Of a DNA stretch of 64,000 bases, positions 16,404 to 25,625 are shown one piece after another (within the stretch, counting starts at the first letter, position 1; each line of letters begins with the position of its first letter). The DNA is from Muribaculaceae bacterium (GTDB lineage Bacteria > Bacteroidota > Bacteroidia > Bacteroidales > Muribaculaceae), in NCBI GenBank assembly GCA_017505535.1, contig JAFVPD010000015.1:1-64000 (forward strand), written 5' to 3'. The notes beneath the pieces were generated by a model. That model had not been told where the DNA came from and ran no database searches. It worked only from the letters and a program-made list of their open reading frames with translations. A program made the position numbers and the translations under genes.

Positions 16404-17366
16404 TTATGCTTTTGCTTCCCACCCGAGAGCGCTTGCACCAAGCACAGCCGCATCGGCTTCTTTAAGTTCAGAGGGGAGGAGTTTAACTTTACCTTTCCAT
16501 ATTGAAAGCATATTTTTCTCCATAGAGTTGCGTAAAGGCTTCATGAGTAATTCGCCGCTCTTTGCGAGTCCACCAAATAAGATGAATGCTTCAGGCGCTG
16601 AGAATACAGTGAAGTCGGCCAATGCTTCACCAAGCAAATTGCCGGTGAATTCAAAGATGTCTTTGGCTAATGTGTCGCCAGCAACAGCGGCATCATATAC
16701 ATCTTTAGAAGTGATGTCTTCGGTTGGAATATTGCGTAGGATTGACTCGTCGGAGCGTGCTTCGAGAAATTCGCGAGCAGTGCGAGCAACACCTGTAGCA
16801 GAGCAATAGGCTTCAAGACAGCCAGTGCGACCGCAACCGCATAGACGTCCGTTGTTGCGTTTCACAATCACGTGTCCAAGTTCACCTGCAAATCCGTCAT
16901 GTCCGTAAACCAATTGACCGTTGATAACGATACCGCTACCTACGCCTGTGCCAAGGGTAATCATGATAAAGTCTTTAAACCCACGAGCAGCTCCATAGGT
17001 CATTTCGCCAATAGCAGCAGCGTTGGCATCGTTGGTGATTGCTACGGGAATGCCAAATTTTTCGCTCACGAGTTCAGCCAAAGGTATTGGAGTGGGCCAA
17101 GGAAGGTTTACACCATCTTCAATGCGTCCGGTGTAATAGTTTGCATTGGGAGCACCTATACCGATGCCATGAATTTTTCCGACAGCATCATTGGCTTCAA
17201 TTAGTTTAGTTGTTTCGGTGTATAGCTCATTGATGTAATCATCAATATTGCTATGTTTTTGAGTTTTGATGGAAGAACTTGCGATAACTACACCGCGAGC
17301 ATCAACGATACCAAACACGGTGTTTGTTCCGCCCATGTCGATACCTATAACATAAGGTTTACTCAT
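16404..17366 (-). CDS. ROK-family sugar kinase (glucokinase-like)
   Basis: Cytoplasmic kinase of 320 residues that phosphorylates glucose or a related hexose. The phosphate-binding motif IGIDMGGTNTVFG is at the N-terminus. TNDANAAAIGE contains the catalytic Asp. ITLGTGVGSGIVING precedes the ROK zinc motif GHVIV...CGCGRTGCLEAYCSATG. A Bacteroidetes promoter lies upstream on the minus strand (CAAAGTTA at 17465-17472, CAAA at 17494-17497). It is monocistronic. Glucose specificity is the usual annotation but not proven by sequence. Confidence 0.9.
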   Translation of the reverse strand: MSKPYVIGIDMGGTNTVFGIVDARGVVIASSSIKTQKHSNIDDYINELYTETTKLIEANDAVGKIHGIGIGAPNANYYTGRIEDGVNLPWPTPIPLAELVSEKFGIPVAITNDANAAAIGEMTYGAARGFKDFIMITLGTGVGSGIVINGQLVYGHDGFAGELGHVIVKRNNGRLCGCGRTGCLEAYCSATGVARTAREFLEARSDESILRNIPTEDITSKDVYDAAVAGDTLAKDIFEFTGNLLGEALADFTVFSAPEAFILFGGLAKSGELLMKPLRNSMEKNMLSIWKGKVKLLPSELKEADAAVLGASALGWEAKA

Positions 17367-17464
17367 GATTTTTTATTTTTTTGAGGTTAAGAATAATTTA
17401 GTTGTAAATCAAACGGCAAAAGTCGTTTCTGAAAAAACGAAGATTGTCGGTGTTTTGTTTTATG

Positions 17465-17497
17465 CAAAGTTAGTGAATTCAATTAATAAAGCCCAAA
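17465..17497 (-). promoter_or_regulatory. Promoter of the ROK kinase
   Basis: On the minus strand: TTTG (17497-17494), a 21-bp spacer, and TAACTTTG (17472-17465), about 98 bp before the start codon. Confidence 0.6.
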
Positions 17498-17529
17498 GTA
17501 TTGGCAAAAAATATGCAATAAAATAAAAA

Positions 17530-17555
17530 AAGAGAAAAGCTATTGCTTTTCTCTT
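17530..17555 (-). terminator. Terminator of tRNA-fMet
   Basis: AAGAGAAAAGC (17530-17540) pairs with GCTTTTCTCTT (17545-17555) across TATT. Read on the minus strand the stem is followed by seven T, and it begins 6 nt after the tRNA 3' end. Confidence 0.85.
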
Positions 17556-17560
17556 CTGAG

Positions 17561-17632
17561 TGGCGGAGGCTGGACTCGAACCAACGACCTCCAGGTTATG
17601 AGCCTGGCGAGCTACCACTGCTCCACTCCGCG
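17561..17632 (-). tRNA. Initiator tRNA-Met (CAU)
   Basis: Cloverleaf of 72 nt without encoded CCA. The anticodon is CAT in the loop CTCATAA. Two initiator marks are visible: an unpaired C1·C72 at the acceptor end and the A11:U24 pair in the D stem (GAGC/GCTC). The anticodon stem is CCAGG/CCTGG, so only two of the three G:C pairs usual in initiators are present. A TACCTTTG -7 box (17654-17647) and TTTG -33 box (17678-17675) precede it. Confidence 0.93.
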
Positions 17633-17646
17633 ATGTTTTCTGAGTG

Positions 17647-17678
17647 CAAAGGTACTGCCTTTCTCTGTATCTACCAAA
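17647..17678 (-). promoter_or_regulatory. Promoter of tRNA-fMet
   Basis: On the minus strand: TTTG (17678-17675), a 20-bp spacer and TACCTTTG (17654-17647), 14 bp ahead of the tRNA 5' end. Confidence 0.7.
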
Positions 17679-17734
17679 TAAAGATGGTGAAATTATGGTT
17701 AAAGTAGGTTAAAAATATGTTTTTCAGCATAAAT

Positions 17735-20710
17735 TTAATCTTTACGATTGCGCATCTCTTGGTAAACTATTTCAAAAAGAGTGGGTCTGATGTTGAGTTT
17801 ATTAAATGCTTTATTGTTGCGAGTGGGGACTACGCGATTGCATAAGAAGATGAAAATGAGGTTATTGTCGGGGTCAACCCAGAATACTGTGCCGGTAAAT
17901 CCCAGATGACCGTAGGTCGATGCCGTTGCGAGCGGGGTAGTGGGCGATTTGTCGGGGTCGGAAGTGTCGGGCTTGTCAAATCCGAGTCCACGACGGCAGG
18001 TCTCGCTTTTGGAAGTTGTAAATAGTTTTACTGTTGATGGCGATAAAATCTGCTTATCGCCATATTTCCCATTGAAAAGCCACATTTGGCATAGTTTTGC
18101 CAGGTCATTGGCATTGGAGAATAAACCGGCATTACCTTGTACACCACCCGAAAAATTGGCTGTTTCATCGTGGACATATCCATGGATTGTTTGTTTACGC
18201 AAGAATGTGTCGTCCTCGGTGGGCGCAATATTGTTGAGGTCCCATTTGTTCAAGGGACGGTACATTGTGTGGAATGCTCCTATTGGTGCATATATGTTTT
18301 TTTCGACCCAAAGGTTGTGAGGAGTATTTGTGAGTCGTTGTTCCATGTCCATGAGCAAGCAAAAGTTGAGACAACTATAGTTGTACTTTTTTGTGCTTCT
18401 CAGTTTGGCTGTATATATGCGATTCATTATTGAATCAAAAGTAGCATCGGAGATATAAAGATTTTTAGCTGCCTCGATGTTGAATGAGGCAGTGCGTATA
18501 GGCGATGTAATGTCGCGTCTGATTTTTGCGTCTTTGTGACCAAAAGCCCTGTTCTCGATTTTGATGGTGTGGGTAGCTGTGCGTTTATTATTAATGAGTT
18601 TTCCGTCGTAAGTGGTTGAATCCATCATCATGTTGAACATGTTGAGCGATGCCGGCATGCCTGACTCGTGGTAAAGTAATTGGTTGATGGTGATGTCGGC
18701 TTTGTCGGTATTGCGTAGCCCGGGAATGTAGGTTGATGCCGGTGCGTTGAGGTCAAATAACCCTTTGTCGTAGGCGAGCATAATGCCGGGGAGAGTCCCT
18801 GTGGCTTTTGAAACCGACGCTAAGTCATATAGTGTTTCGGAGGTGACTTTAATGCCTGATTTAAAGTCGAGAGAGCCATAGCATTTATCGATTACAACGT
18901 TTCCGTCTTTGGCAACAAGTATTTGGCAGCCCGGGAACGCTTTAGTGTATAGCCCCTCTTTGATGATTGAATCAATTCGATATTCAAGTTTAGATGAGAA
19001 TCCTTCTTGCGATGGAGATGTGTACCCAAGGCGAGTTTTTGGGAGCATTACGCCTGTTCCGATAGGGGCTATGTGCTTGAGATTTACGGGGAGACGCCCT
19101 GAGACCTCAATGCCACCAAATAGAGCTTGGGCAGCATATTGGCGAATGTAGGGGGTGTCGTCGTAGGCCAATACGAGTGTTTCGGCGTTGGTTAAACTTG
19201 CCTTGAATTTATTCATTTTATAAGGGTTCATGAAAAACACCGGAATGAGATTTCGGGTGTCGTTGAATTGCGCAAATGCGTCTCTTGCCCATGCTTTGTC
19301 GGAGAATACACCCACGATTACTATGTCGTGACGATTAATGCTATTGAGGGTAGATGCAGAGAACGCCGAACTTTTGGTGAAATAGGTATCGACGTTGGCA
19401 TATTTGCGACACATTTTGTCAAATTGATTATTCTTGTTTTCTCCGATGCTCACCACTGCAATAGAAGTGTTCTCAAGGTTGCCTATTGGAAGGAGCGATT
19501 TTTTGTTGAATAAGACAGTCATGAGAGCTTGAGACATGCGACGATTGATCAACTCCGATTCATCGTCGTTTAGTTTCTTGCTCATTCCTTGAGGGTTAAT
19601 TGGTTTTTCGTTATGAAGGTTTAGAGCATATTTATAGGCTAAAACCTTTTTGCAACGTTTTTCAACCTCCTTCTTTGAAATTTTGCCTGATTTTACGGCT
19701 TTTTCAAATTCGATTATGTCGTTTATGGGAGATGAGGACGCCAATAAAATATCGGCTCCGGCCAAAAATGCTTGTACGCAATTGTTTACACCTGGCACTT
19801 TTGCCCCTTTCATGTCGAGGGCATCGGTAAATACGAGTCCTTCAAATCCCATTTTGTTGCGAAGAAGCGAAGTTGTTATTTTGTTGGATAGGGAGGCCGG
19901 CGTGCCTGATGCATCAAGCGAAGGAACATTAAGATGGCCAACCATGATGCCGGAAAGTCCGGCATTGATGTATTCTTTAAAAGGCACGAGGTCGGTAGTG
20001 TCAAGACGAGCATTATTATGAGTCACTGTAGGCAGCTCTTTGTGGGAGTCGGTAGAAGTGTCGCCATGTCCCGGGAAATGTTTACCAACAGAAAGCACAC
20101 CGCCATCTTCTAATCCGCGTGAATAGGCATTGGCCAATCGGGCCACAATTTTGGGGTCTTCGCTAAATGACCGATATCCAATGACGGGGTTTGCCGGGTT
20201 GGAATTGACATCAAGCACCGGTGCAAAATTGACGTGAATGCCCATCAAGCGACATTCCTTGGCCATGCGTTTGCCATATTCATATAGAAGAGATTCGTCG
20301 TTGATTGCACCTAAACCCATGTTGTGGGGATAACGAGGTGTGTTTTTTAGGCGCATAGACAAACCCCATTCTCCGTCAAATGTGATGAGTAGCGGAACTT
20401 TGGCCAACGATTGAGAATAGTTGATGACCGAGATGTAATCGTCGATACTTCCATGACCAAATAGCAGGCCACCAACATGGTTTTCGGCAACTAATCGGCG
20501 CAAAGTGGTCTTGTAGGCCTTGTCGCGAGTGAAATACACAACCGGGGCAAATAGCTGACCGATGCGTTGTCGTTGAGTCAACGAGTTGTAAACCGAGTCA
20601 ACCCATCTATCGCGAGCCGACTGGTCGCATTGGGATAATAAGCGTGGAGTTACACACCATGAAGAGATTGTGATTAAACACAATATTATTGAAATTGAAA
20701 GGCGTTTCAT
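17735..20710 (-). CDS. GH3 beta-N-acetylhexosaminidase fused to a beta-lactamase-type serine hydrolase
   Basis: Exported protein of 991 residues. The N-terminal GH3 domain (about 45-370) carries the NagZ signature KHFPGHGDTSTDSHKELP near residue 208, whose His/Asp act as general acid/base, and DALDMKGA with the nucleophile Asp. A linking GH3 C-domain follows. The C-terminal part (about 590-985) is a class C beta-lactamase/esterase fold with SVSK (SxxK) near 630, a KYNYSCLNF tyrosine motif and GHLGFTG. NagZ removes GlcNAc from muropeptides and the hydrolase domain probably trims another cell-wall or substituted sugar group (inference). This fusion is recurrent in Bacteroidetes. It starts 12 bp after the stop of the 5'-nucleotidase gene. 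Confidence 0.92.
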   Translation of the reverse strand: MKRLSISIILCLITISSWCVTPRLLSQCDQSARDRWVDSVYNSLTQRQRIGQLFAPVVYFTRDKAYKTTLRRLVAENHVGGLLFGHGSIDDYISVINYSQSLAKVPLLITFDGEWGLSMRLKNTPRYPHNMGLGAINDESLLYEYGKRMAKECRLMGIHVNFAPVLDVNSNPANPVIGYRSFSEDPKIVARLANAYSRGLEDGGVLSVGKHFPGHGDTSTDSHKELPTVTHNNARLDTTDLVPFKEYINAGLSGIMVGHLNVPSLDASGTPASLSNKITTSLLRNKMGFEGLVFTDALDMKGAKVPGVNNCVQAFLAGADILLASSSPINDIIEFEKAVKSGKISKKEVEKRCKKVLAYKYALNLHNEKPINPQGMSKKLNDDESELINRRMSQALMTVLFNKKSLLPIGNLENTSIAVVSIGENKNNQFDKMCRKYANVDTYFTKSSAFSASTLNSINRHDIVIVGVFSDKAWARDAFAQFNDTRNLIPVFFMNPYKMNKFKASLTNAETLVLAYDDTPYIRQYAAQALFGGIEVSGRLPVNLKHIAPIGTGVMLPKTRLGYTSPSQEGFSSKLEYRIDSIIKEGLYTKAFPGCQILVAKDGNVVIDKCYGSLDFKSGIKVTSETLYDLASVSKATGTLPGIMLAYDKGLFDLNAPASTYIPGLRNTDKADITINQLLYHESGMPASLNMFNMMMDSTTYDGKLINNKRTATHTIKIENRAFGHKDAKIRRDITSPIRTASFNIEAAKNLYISDATFDSIMNRIYTAKLRSTKKYNYSCLNFCLLMDMEQRLTNTPHNLWVEKNIYAPIGAFHTMYRPLNKWDLNNIAPTEDDTFLRKQTIHGYVHDETANFSGGVQGNAGLFSNANDLAKLCQMWLFNGKYGDKQILSPSTVKLFTTSKSETCRRGLGFDKPDTSDPDKSPTTPLATASTYGHLGFTGTVFWVDPDNNLIFIFLCNRVVPTRNNKAFNKLNIRPTLFEIVYQEMRNRKD

Positions 20711-20722
20711 GTCGTAGGGGTA

Positions 20723-22198
20723 TTATTTTTGATTGTTGATTATATTTAAAGTGCGATTGGTTGTGTCGGGGATTATGACATAATCTTTGTTTTGTTCTTG
20801 ACTGAAAAATTGTATCAAGTCATCTTTCAGGTCAACGTTGCTTTTGTGTATTATCTTGCAGCCTTGAAGCATTGAGAGTCCATCATTCCCTTCGGCCAAA
20901 TAATCGATGGTTGCAAGAAGATAGGTTTTGTTTGGATCAAACGTCGTTATTGATTTTGAACTGATGGAATGTCTGTTTCCTCGTGCAATTTCTTCCATGA
21001 CGCAACTGATTTTATCGCCGGGAACTTCTATTACAGAGATGAAATTGTCAAATGGGAAAGTCATCATTAAATCACCTTTGGAAATTGAGCCTTTTGGGAG
21101 GCTGTTGCGTATGCCTCCTCGATTCATGATGGCAACATCGATGTGCTTGTTACAGAGCTGTTCGCCTCTCATGTGAATGAAGTCGCTCACGAAATTTATC
21201 AAAGGCTCTTTGTTGCGCTCCAACTTGACGCTTGATTGCGTTGCTTTTATGGCGTGAAAAGAATCTACGACATGTTTGTAGGGCGATAAAACAGCCTTGA
21301 GCTCAGGGTCGAGACGATTGTCAAGTCGGTTGTCAACCTGAATGAGTCGTGATGTAATTTTGCGAGAGTCTAAATCAATTGTTATTTGTCCGAGATTGTG
21401 TCCGTTAGAACCGGTTTGAGCTATTAAAACCTCTTTGTTGTCAAGATTCTTGATGCGATACACATCGGTTGATGTCGATGAGGGATTGATGGTAGAGTGG
21501 CTATGTCCTCCAATAATAATGTCAATGTTGCGACTGTTAAGTGCCAAAATTGAATCGGCGGGATAGCCAATGTGAGTTAGAGCTACCACAAAATCGGCAT
21601 TTAGGCTGTCTTTAGCTAATTGAGCATAATGATTGGCCGAAGTAGTGATGTCGTTGAATTTCATTCCGAGGCATTTTCGAGACGAGATGAGGTTTTCGGG
21701 ACTGATGTTCAACCCTATGACGGCTATGCGTTTTCCGTCATATTCTTTAATCGCAATCGGTGTCACCATCGTATCTAATGGAGTGTTGCTCATGTCGTAG
21801 TTTGCCGACACGATAGTGGCATTTAATGCATTGTATTGATTGGCAAGTGATTGCATGGCATTGTCAAATTCGTGATTGCCAATCGTTACAATGTCATATC
21901 CCATGCCATTCATCATGAGAGCTTCAACGAGTCCTTTGTAAAATGTATAGTATAAAGACCCTTGCACAGCATCGCCTGCATCGACCAATAGGACATTTTT
22001 CTCGCAAGCTCTGACGCTGTCAATAAGAACTTTGCGTCGTAATGCACCTCCTAAATCGCATTCAGGATCGGGGTCGATGTGGCTATGAGTGTCGTTGGTG
22101 TGCAAAATCACCAATTTAGCCTCATGATTAAATTGGCAACTTGTGAAGATAAAAAAAGAAGCAATTATAATAGATGCAATAAAGTGCCTTAGTTTCAT
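20723..22198 (-). CDS. 5'-nucleotidase/UshA-family metallophosphoesterase, lipoprotein
   Basis: Envelope enzyme of 491 residues that removes phosphate from nucleotides or related esters. The lipoprotein signal ends at FTSCQ (Cys near 21). The metallophosphatase domain shows HTNDTHSH, VDAGDAVQG, TIGNHEFD, ALTHIGYPAD and IIGGHSHST. The C-terminal 5'-nucleotidase domain carries NRGGIRNSLPKG and TFPFDN. Both domains are in one chain, the standard UshA layout. It is first in a two-gene operon with the GH3 fusion, which suggests joint scavenging of cell-wall or nucleotide breakdown products (inference). Confidence 0.9.
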   Translation of the reverse strand: MKLRHFIASIIIASFFIFTSCQFNHEAKLVILHTNDTHSHIDPDPECDLGGALRRKVLIDSVRACEKNVLLVDAGDAVQGSLYYTFYKGLVEALMMNGMGYDIVTIGNHEFDNAMQSLANQYNALNATIVSANYDMSNTPLDTMVTPIAIKEYDGKRIAVIGLNISPENLISSRKCLGMKFNDITTSANHYAQLAKDSLNADFVVALTHIGYPADSILALNSRNIDIIIGGHSHSTINPSSTSTDVYRIKNLDNKEVLIAQTGSNGHNLGQITIDLDSRKITSRLIQVDNRLDNRLDPELKAVLSPYKHVVDSFHAIKATQSSVKLERNKEPLINFVSDFIHMRGEQLCNKHIDVAIMNRGGIRNSLPKGSISKGDLMMTFPFDNFISVIEVPGDKISCVMEEIARGNRHSISSKSITTFDPNKTYLLATIDYLAEGNDGLSMLQGCKIIHKSNVDLKDDLIQFFSQEQNKDYVIIPDTTNRTLNIINNQK

Positions 22199-22268
22199 TT
22201 TTTAGGAGACTTGAAATTAATTCTACGAAGATAGGAAATTTTTTTCAGAAAAATAATCATAAAAACGT

Positions 22269-22299
22269 TTTGCAGATAAAATAATTTGCTTTAACTTTG
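22269..22299 (+). promoter_or_regulatory. Promoter of tRNA-Arg(ACG)
   Basis: TTTG at 22269-22272, a 19-bp spacer and TAACTTTG at 22292-22299, 20 bp before the tRNA. Confidence 0.7.
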
Positions 22300-22319
22300 C
22301 AGTCGCAAATGCAAATGAT

Positions 22320-22393
22320 GGCTCCGTAGCTCAACTGAATAGAGCATCTGACTACGGATCAGAAGGTTACAGGTTTGAATCCTGTCGGAGTCA
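22320..22393 (+). tRNA. tRNA-Arg (ACG)
   Basis: Cloverleaf of 74 nt: acceptor GGCTCCG/CGGAGTC, D stem GCTC/GAGC, anticodon arm TCTGA-CTACGGA-TCAGA with anticodon ACG, and T arm ACAGG-TTTGAAT-CCTGT. CCA is not encoded. A34 is presumably edited to inosine, as usual for this tRNA. Confidence 0.95.
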
Positions 22394-22399
22394 CAAAGT

Positions 22400-22435
22400 C
22401 ACGAGAAAGTTCAAAAGAATTTTCTCGTGTTTTAT
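22400..22435 (+). terminator. Terminator of tRNA-Arg(ACG)
   Basis: CACGAGAAA (22400-22408) pairs with TTTCTCGTG (22421-22429) and is followed by TTTTATTTTAT, starting 7 nt after the tRNA end. Confidence 0.85.
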
Positions 22436-22483
22436 TTTATATAAAAATCGGTATAGAGTTATGCGGGTGTGCAATAATCTTCG

Positions 22484-22491
22484 TAACTTTG
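22484..22491 (+). promoter_or_regulatory. -7 box of the typA promoter
   Basis: TAACTTTG at 22484-22491, 22 bp before the typA start. No good TTTG is found at the expected -33 position. Confidence 0.5.
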
Positions 22492-22513
22492 TATTCTGAA
22501 ATTAAAAACAGGT

Positions 22514-24313
22514 ATGCAGAAGATTAGAAATATTGCCATCATAGCGCACGTCGATCATGGCAAGACTACAATAGTTGATAAGATGCTCCTTGCGGGCAAT
22601 CTCTTTCGTGAAAATCAAAATGCAGGGGAATTAATCCTTGATAATAATGACTTGGAGCGAGAGAGAGGTATAACAATTCTTTCAAAGAATGTTTCAATCA
22701 ATTATAAAGATTATAAAATAAATATAATTGACACTCCGGGCCACGCCGATTTTGGAGGAGAGGTTGAGCGAGTGCTCAATATGGCCGATGGTTGCTTGTT
22801 GCTTGTCGATGCGTTTGAAGGACCAATGCCTCAAACTCGTTTTGTGTTGCAAAAAGCAATTCAAATGGGATTAAAACCAGTTGTTGTTGTTAATAAGGTT
22901 GATAAGCCCAATTGTCGTCCTGATGAAGTACAAGAAATGGTTTTCGATCTCATGTTCAACCTTGAAGCGACCGAGGACCAGCTTGACTTTCCCACAATAT
23001 TCGGCTCAGCAAAACAAGGGTGGATGAGCACCGATTGGCAAAAGCCAACAGATAATATCTTGCCTCTGCTTGATGCAATTATAGAATATATACCCGAGCC
23101 TAAAGTCTATGAGGGAGATGCTCAAATGTTGATTACATCACTTGATTTTTCATCATACGTAGGACGTATTGCCATCGGGCGAGTGCATCGAGGCGAATTG
23201 CGAGAGGGAATGGACATTGCATTGTGCAAGAAAGATGGTACGGTATCAAAACAACGCATAAAGGAGCTACACACTTTTGAGGGCATGGGCCGAAAGAAAG
23301 TTGAAAGCGTGAAGAGTGGCGATATATGTGCTCTTGTTGGTATCGAAGGATTTGAAATCGGAGATACTGTTGCAGATATCAATAATCCCGAAGCATTGCC
23401 ACGCATTGCGATTGACGAGCCGACAATGTCAATGACATTCACAATTAATGATAGCCCATTTTTCGGCCGTGATGGAAAATATGTGACATCACGACACATT
23501 GCCGATCGCTTGACAAAAGAACTTGACCGAAATCTTGCATTGCGAGTAACAAAAGCCGATCACGAAGATGTGTGGACGGTCTTTGGTCGAGGCGTGTTGC
23601 ACTTGTCGGTGCTTATTGAAACAATGCGCCGTGAAGGATATGAATTGCAAGTGGGACAGCCACAGGTGATTGTGAAGGAGATTGATGGCGCAAAATGTGA
23701 ACCGATAGAATTGCTGACCATAAATGTTACCGAAGAATATTCAAGTAAAATAATTGATATGGTAACACGTCGCAAAGGTGAGATGGTTTCAATGACCGCA
23801 CAAAATGATCGTGTACACATGGAATTCCACATTCCTTCACGTGGTATCATCGGATTGCGCAACAATGTGTTAACAGCATCGGCCGGCGAAGCTATTATGG
23901 CCCATCGTTTCCTTGAATATCAACCATGGAAGGGCGAAATCGAACGTCGCACAAATGGTTCGCTCATTGCGATGGAGGCCGGAACGGCTTATGCCTATGC
24001 CATTGATAAACTTCAAGACCGAGGTAAATTCTTTATATTCCCACAAGAGGAAGTTTATGCCGGTCAGGTTGTTGGTGAAAATGCTAAAGACAATGACATC
24101 GTGGTAAACGTTACCAAGTCAAAGAAACTCACTAACATGCGTGCATCGGGAGCCGATGATAAAGCACGTATCATACCTCCGATAGTATTCAGTCTTGAAG
24201 AAGCGTTGGAATATATCAAAGAAGATGAATATGTAGAGGTGACTCCAAATCATTTGCGCTTGCGAAAAATTATCCTTGATGAAATAGAACGAAAACGCGC
24301 CAATAAGGTCTAA
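22514..24313 (+). CDS. typA: Ribosome-associated translational GTPase TypA/BipA
   Basis: EF-G-like GTPase of 599 residues that binds ribosomes and aids assembly or stress translation. The G motifs are AHVDHGKTT (G1), RGITI (G2), [14 protein letters not shown] (G3), VVVNKVDKP (G4) and GSAKQGWMS (G5 region). The TypA-specific C-terminal block includes [12 protein letters not shown] and [15 protein letters not shown] sequence ([26 protein letters not shown] in pieces). Length and order match the family. It is a single gene followed by a terminator. Confidence 0.97.
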   Translation: MQKIRNIAIIAHVDHGKTTIVDKMLLAGNLFRENQNAGELILDNNDLERERGITILSKNVSINYKDYKINIIDTPGHADFGGEVERVLNMADGCLLLVDAFEGPMPQTRFVLQKAIQMGLKPVVVVNKVDKPNCRPDEVQEMVFDLMFNLEATEDQLDFPTIFGSAKQGWMSTDWQKPTDNILPLLDAIIEYIPEPKVYEGDAQMLITSLDFSSYVGRIAIGRVHRGELREGMDIALCKKDGTVSKQRIKELHTFEGMGRKKVESVKSGDICALVGIEGFEIGDTVADINNPEALPRIAIDEPTMSMTFTINDSPFFGRDGKYVTSRHIADRLTKELDRNLALRVTKADHEDVWTVFGRGVLHLSVLIETMRREGYELQVGQPQVIVKEIDGAKCEPIELLTINVTEEYSSKIIDMVTRRKGEMVSMTAQNDRVHMEFHIPSRGIIGLRNNVLTASAGEAIMAHRFLEYQPWKGEIERRTNGSLIAMEAGTAYAYAIDKLQDRGKFFIFPQEEVYAGQVVGENAKDNDIVVNVTKSKKLTNMRASGADDKARIIPPIVFSLEEALEYIKEDEYVEVTPNHLRLRKIILDEIERKRANKV

Positions 24314-24342
24314 ACGCTTAACTGGTAGTTAATAAATTATAA

Positions 24343-24380
24343 AACAGGTCGTAAGGATTAAACTGTCTTTACGACCTGTT
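24343..24380 (+). terminator. Terminator after typA
   Basis: AACAGGTCGTAA (24343-24354) and TTACGACCTGTT (24369-24380) form a 12-bp stem, followed by GTCTTATGCTTG. The T-run is weak but the stem is strong. Confidence 0.65.
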
Positions 24381-24434
24381 GTCTTATGCTTGTGTGACAT
24401 AAATTTAAGTGTATTAATCTAACAAGCAAAGTGT

Positions 24435-24881
24435 ATGAAAAATCTATTGAAATTATTTTTGGCAGTTTTAATAATTGCGACGATGGGATTTACAGCTAAG
24501 GCCGATCAAAAAGTAAGTGAAACACAACTCCCGGCTTCGGCACAATCTTTCTTGAAAAAACATTATGCATCAGTGAAAGTGATTGAATGTGAAAAAGATG
24601 GAACAAAATATGATGTAGAATTGCGAGGAGGTATTGATTTGGAATTTACGGCTGACGGAAAACTATTGAAAATTGATGCCGGAAGCAAGAAAGTACCTGT
24701 TGCAATATTAAAAGAAATACTGCCCCAAAAGGCCATTGACGAGCTTAAAACTCGCGATGTGCTTGGTAAGGTTGAGGAAGTAGAATTGCGCCATGCCGCA
24801 ATAAAAGTAGAGTTGCGTCAATTACTTAATGATGAATTGAGATTTGACAAAGACGGAAACCTATTGTCGGTAGGAGATTAG
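24435..24881 (+). CDS. Secreted PepSY-like (PF11396-type) protein
   Basis: Protein of 148 residues with a signal peptide (about 1-23, ending TAKADQ). Two tandem half-domains follow, each a helix (LPASAQSFLKKHY; VPVAILKEILPQKAIDEL) and beta hairpins with KYDVELRGGIDLEFTADGKLLKID and VELRQLLNDELRFDKDGNLLSVGD-type strands. This is the layout of the PepSY-like domain common in Bacteroidetes periplasmic proteins. The function is unknown; related domains inhibit peptidases. Confidence 0.8.
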   Translation: MKNLLKLFLAVLIIATMGFTAKADQKVSETQLPASAQSFLKKHYASVKVIECEKDGTKYDVELRGGIDLEFTADGKLLKIDAGSKKVPVAILKEILPQKAIDELKTRDVLGKVEEVELRHAAIKVELRQLLNDELRFDKDGNLLSVGD

Positions 24882-24953
24882 AACAATTAAAATTTCACAC
24901 TTCAGACATAGCAATTTATAGAAGCTTTTCTTAATAAGATGTTTCCATAAAAC

Positions 24954-24995
24954 AATCGGCTCTAAAGCAATATTGCAGAAGAGCCGATTTTATTT
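24954..24995 (+). terminator. Terminator after the PepSY-like gene
   Basis: AATCGGCTCT (24954-24963) pairs with AGAGCCGATT (24980-24989), followed by TTATTTTTG. It lies between convergent genes and may also stop transcripts from the minus-strand DUF3109 gene. Confidence 0.75.
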
Positions 24996-25007
24996 TTGTC
25001 CAAAATT

Positions 25008-25610
25008 TTATTTTGAGCCATATTCTTCAAGGTAGGCTTCGCAGGCAAGACATAGTTCATCATACCATTCTTGTCCAAAGCGTCTAATAAGAGGCTCTTT
25101 CAAAAATTGGTAAACCCTCACACCTTTGCTGCGCCCAAGAATTTCAGCGCATTTACATATTTTCCATCTATGGTAGTTTACTGCAGTAAACGAAGAATAG
25201 TTTTTAAGTCTCACAGGATATAGGTGGCATGAAATGGGCTTGTAGAAGTCGGTGCGCCCCTCACGATAGGCTTTTTCAATGGCGCATTGGCACATACCCC
25301 CCGGAGCGTAGCAAGTGAAAACACAATTTTTGCCATCGATGATTGAAGTAACCAGGTCCCCTTCTTCATCGATGTATCCGACTCCACTTTTCTCAATTTC
25401 TTGTCGAGCTTGAGGTAAAAGGTCGTCCCAAATAATGGGTAAAATCTCTTTTATTTTGTTGTATTCCTCTTTGGTGATAGGAGCGCCGGCATCGCCTTCA
25501 ATGCAGCATTCCCCTAAACAAGAGTCCAAGTCGCATAGAAAAAATTGTTCCGCAAGGTCGAGCGAAACGAGAGTGTCTTTTATTTGTAGCATAATTTCTT
25601 CTGAGGTCAT
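25008..25610 (-). CDS. DUF3109 family cysteine-rich protein
   Basis: Cytoplasmic protein of 200 residues with a series of cysteines resembling the YkgJ-type metal-cluster family: LCDLDSCLGECCIEGDAGAP near the N-terminus, FTCYAPGGMCQCAIEKAYREG, PISCHLYPVR and WKICKCAEILG. This Cys pattern is that of DUF3109, which is conserved in Bacteroidetes. It probably binds zinc or an Fe-S cluster, but the biochemical role is unknown. It starts 16 bp downstream of the T9SS plug-domain gene. Confidence 0.85.
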   Translation of the reverse strand: MTSEEIMLQIKDTLVSLDLAEQFFLCDLDSCLGECCIEGDAGAPITKEEYNKIKEILPIIWDDLLPQARQEIEKSGVGYIDEEGDLVTSIIDGKNCVFTCYAPGGMCQCAIEKAYREGRTDFYKPISCHLYPVRLKNYSSFTAVNYHRWKICKCAEILGRSKGVRVYQFLKEPLIRRFGQEWYDELCLACEAYLEEYGSK

Positions 25611-25625
25611 TTTTATGATGAGATG

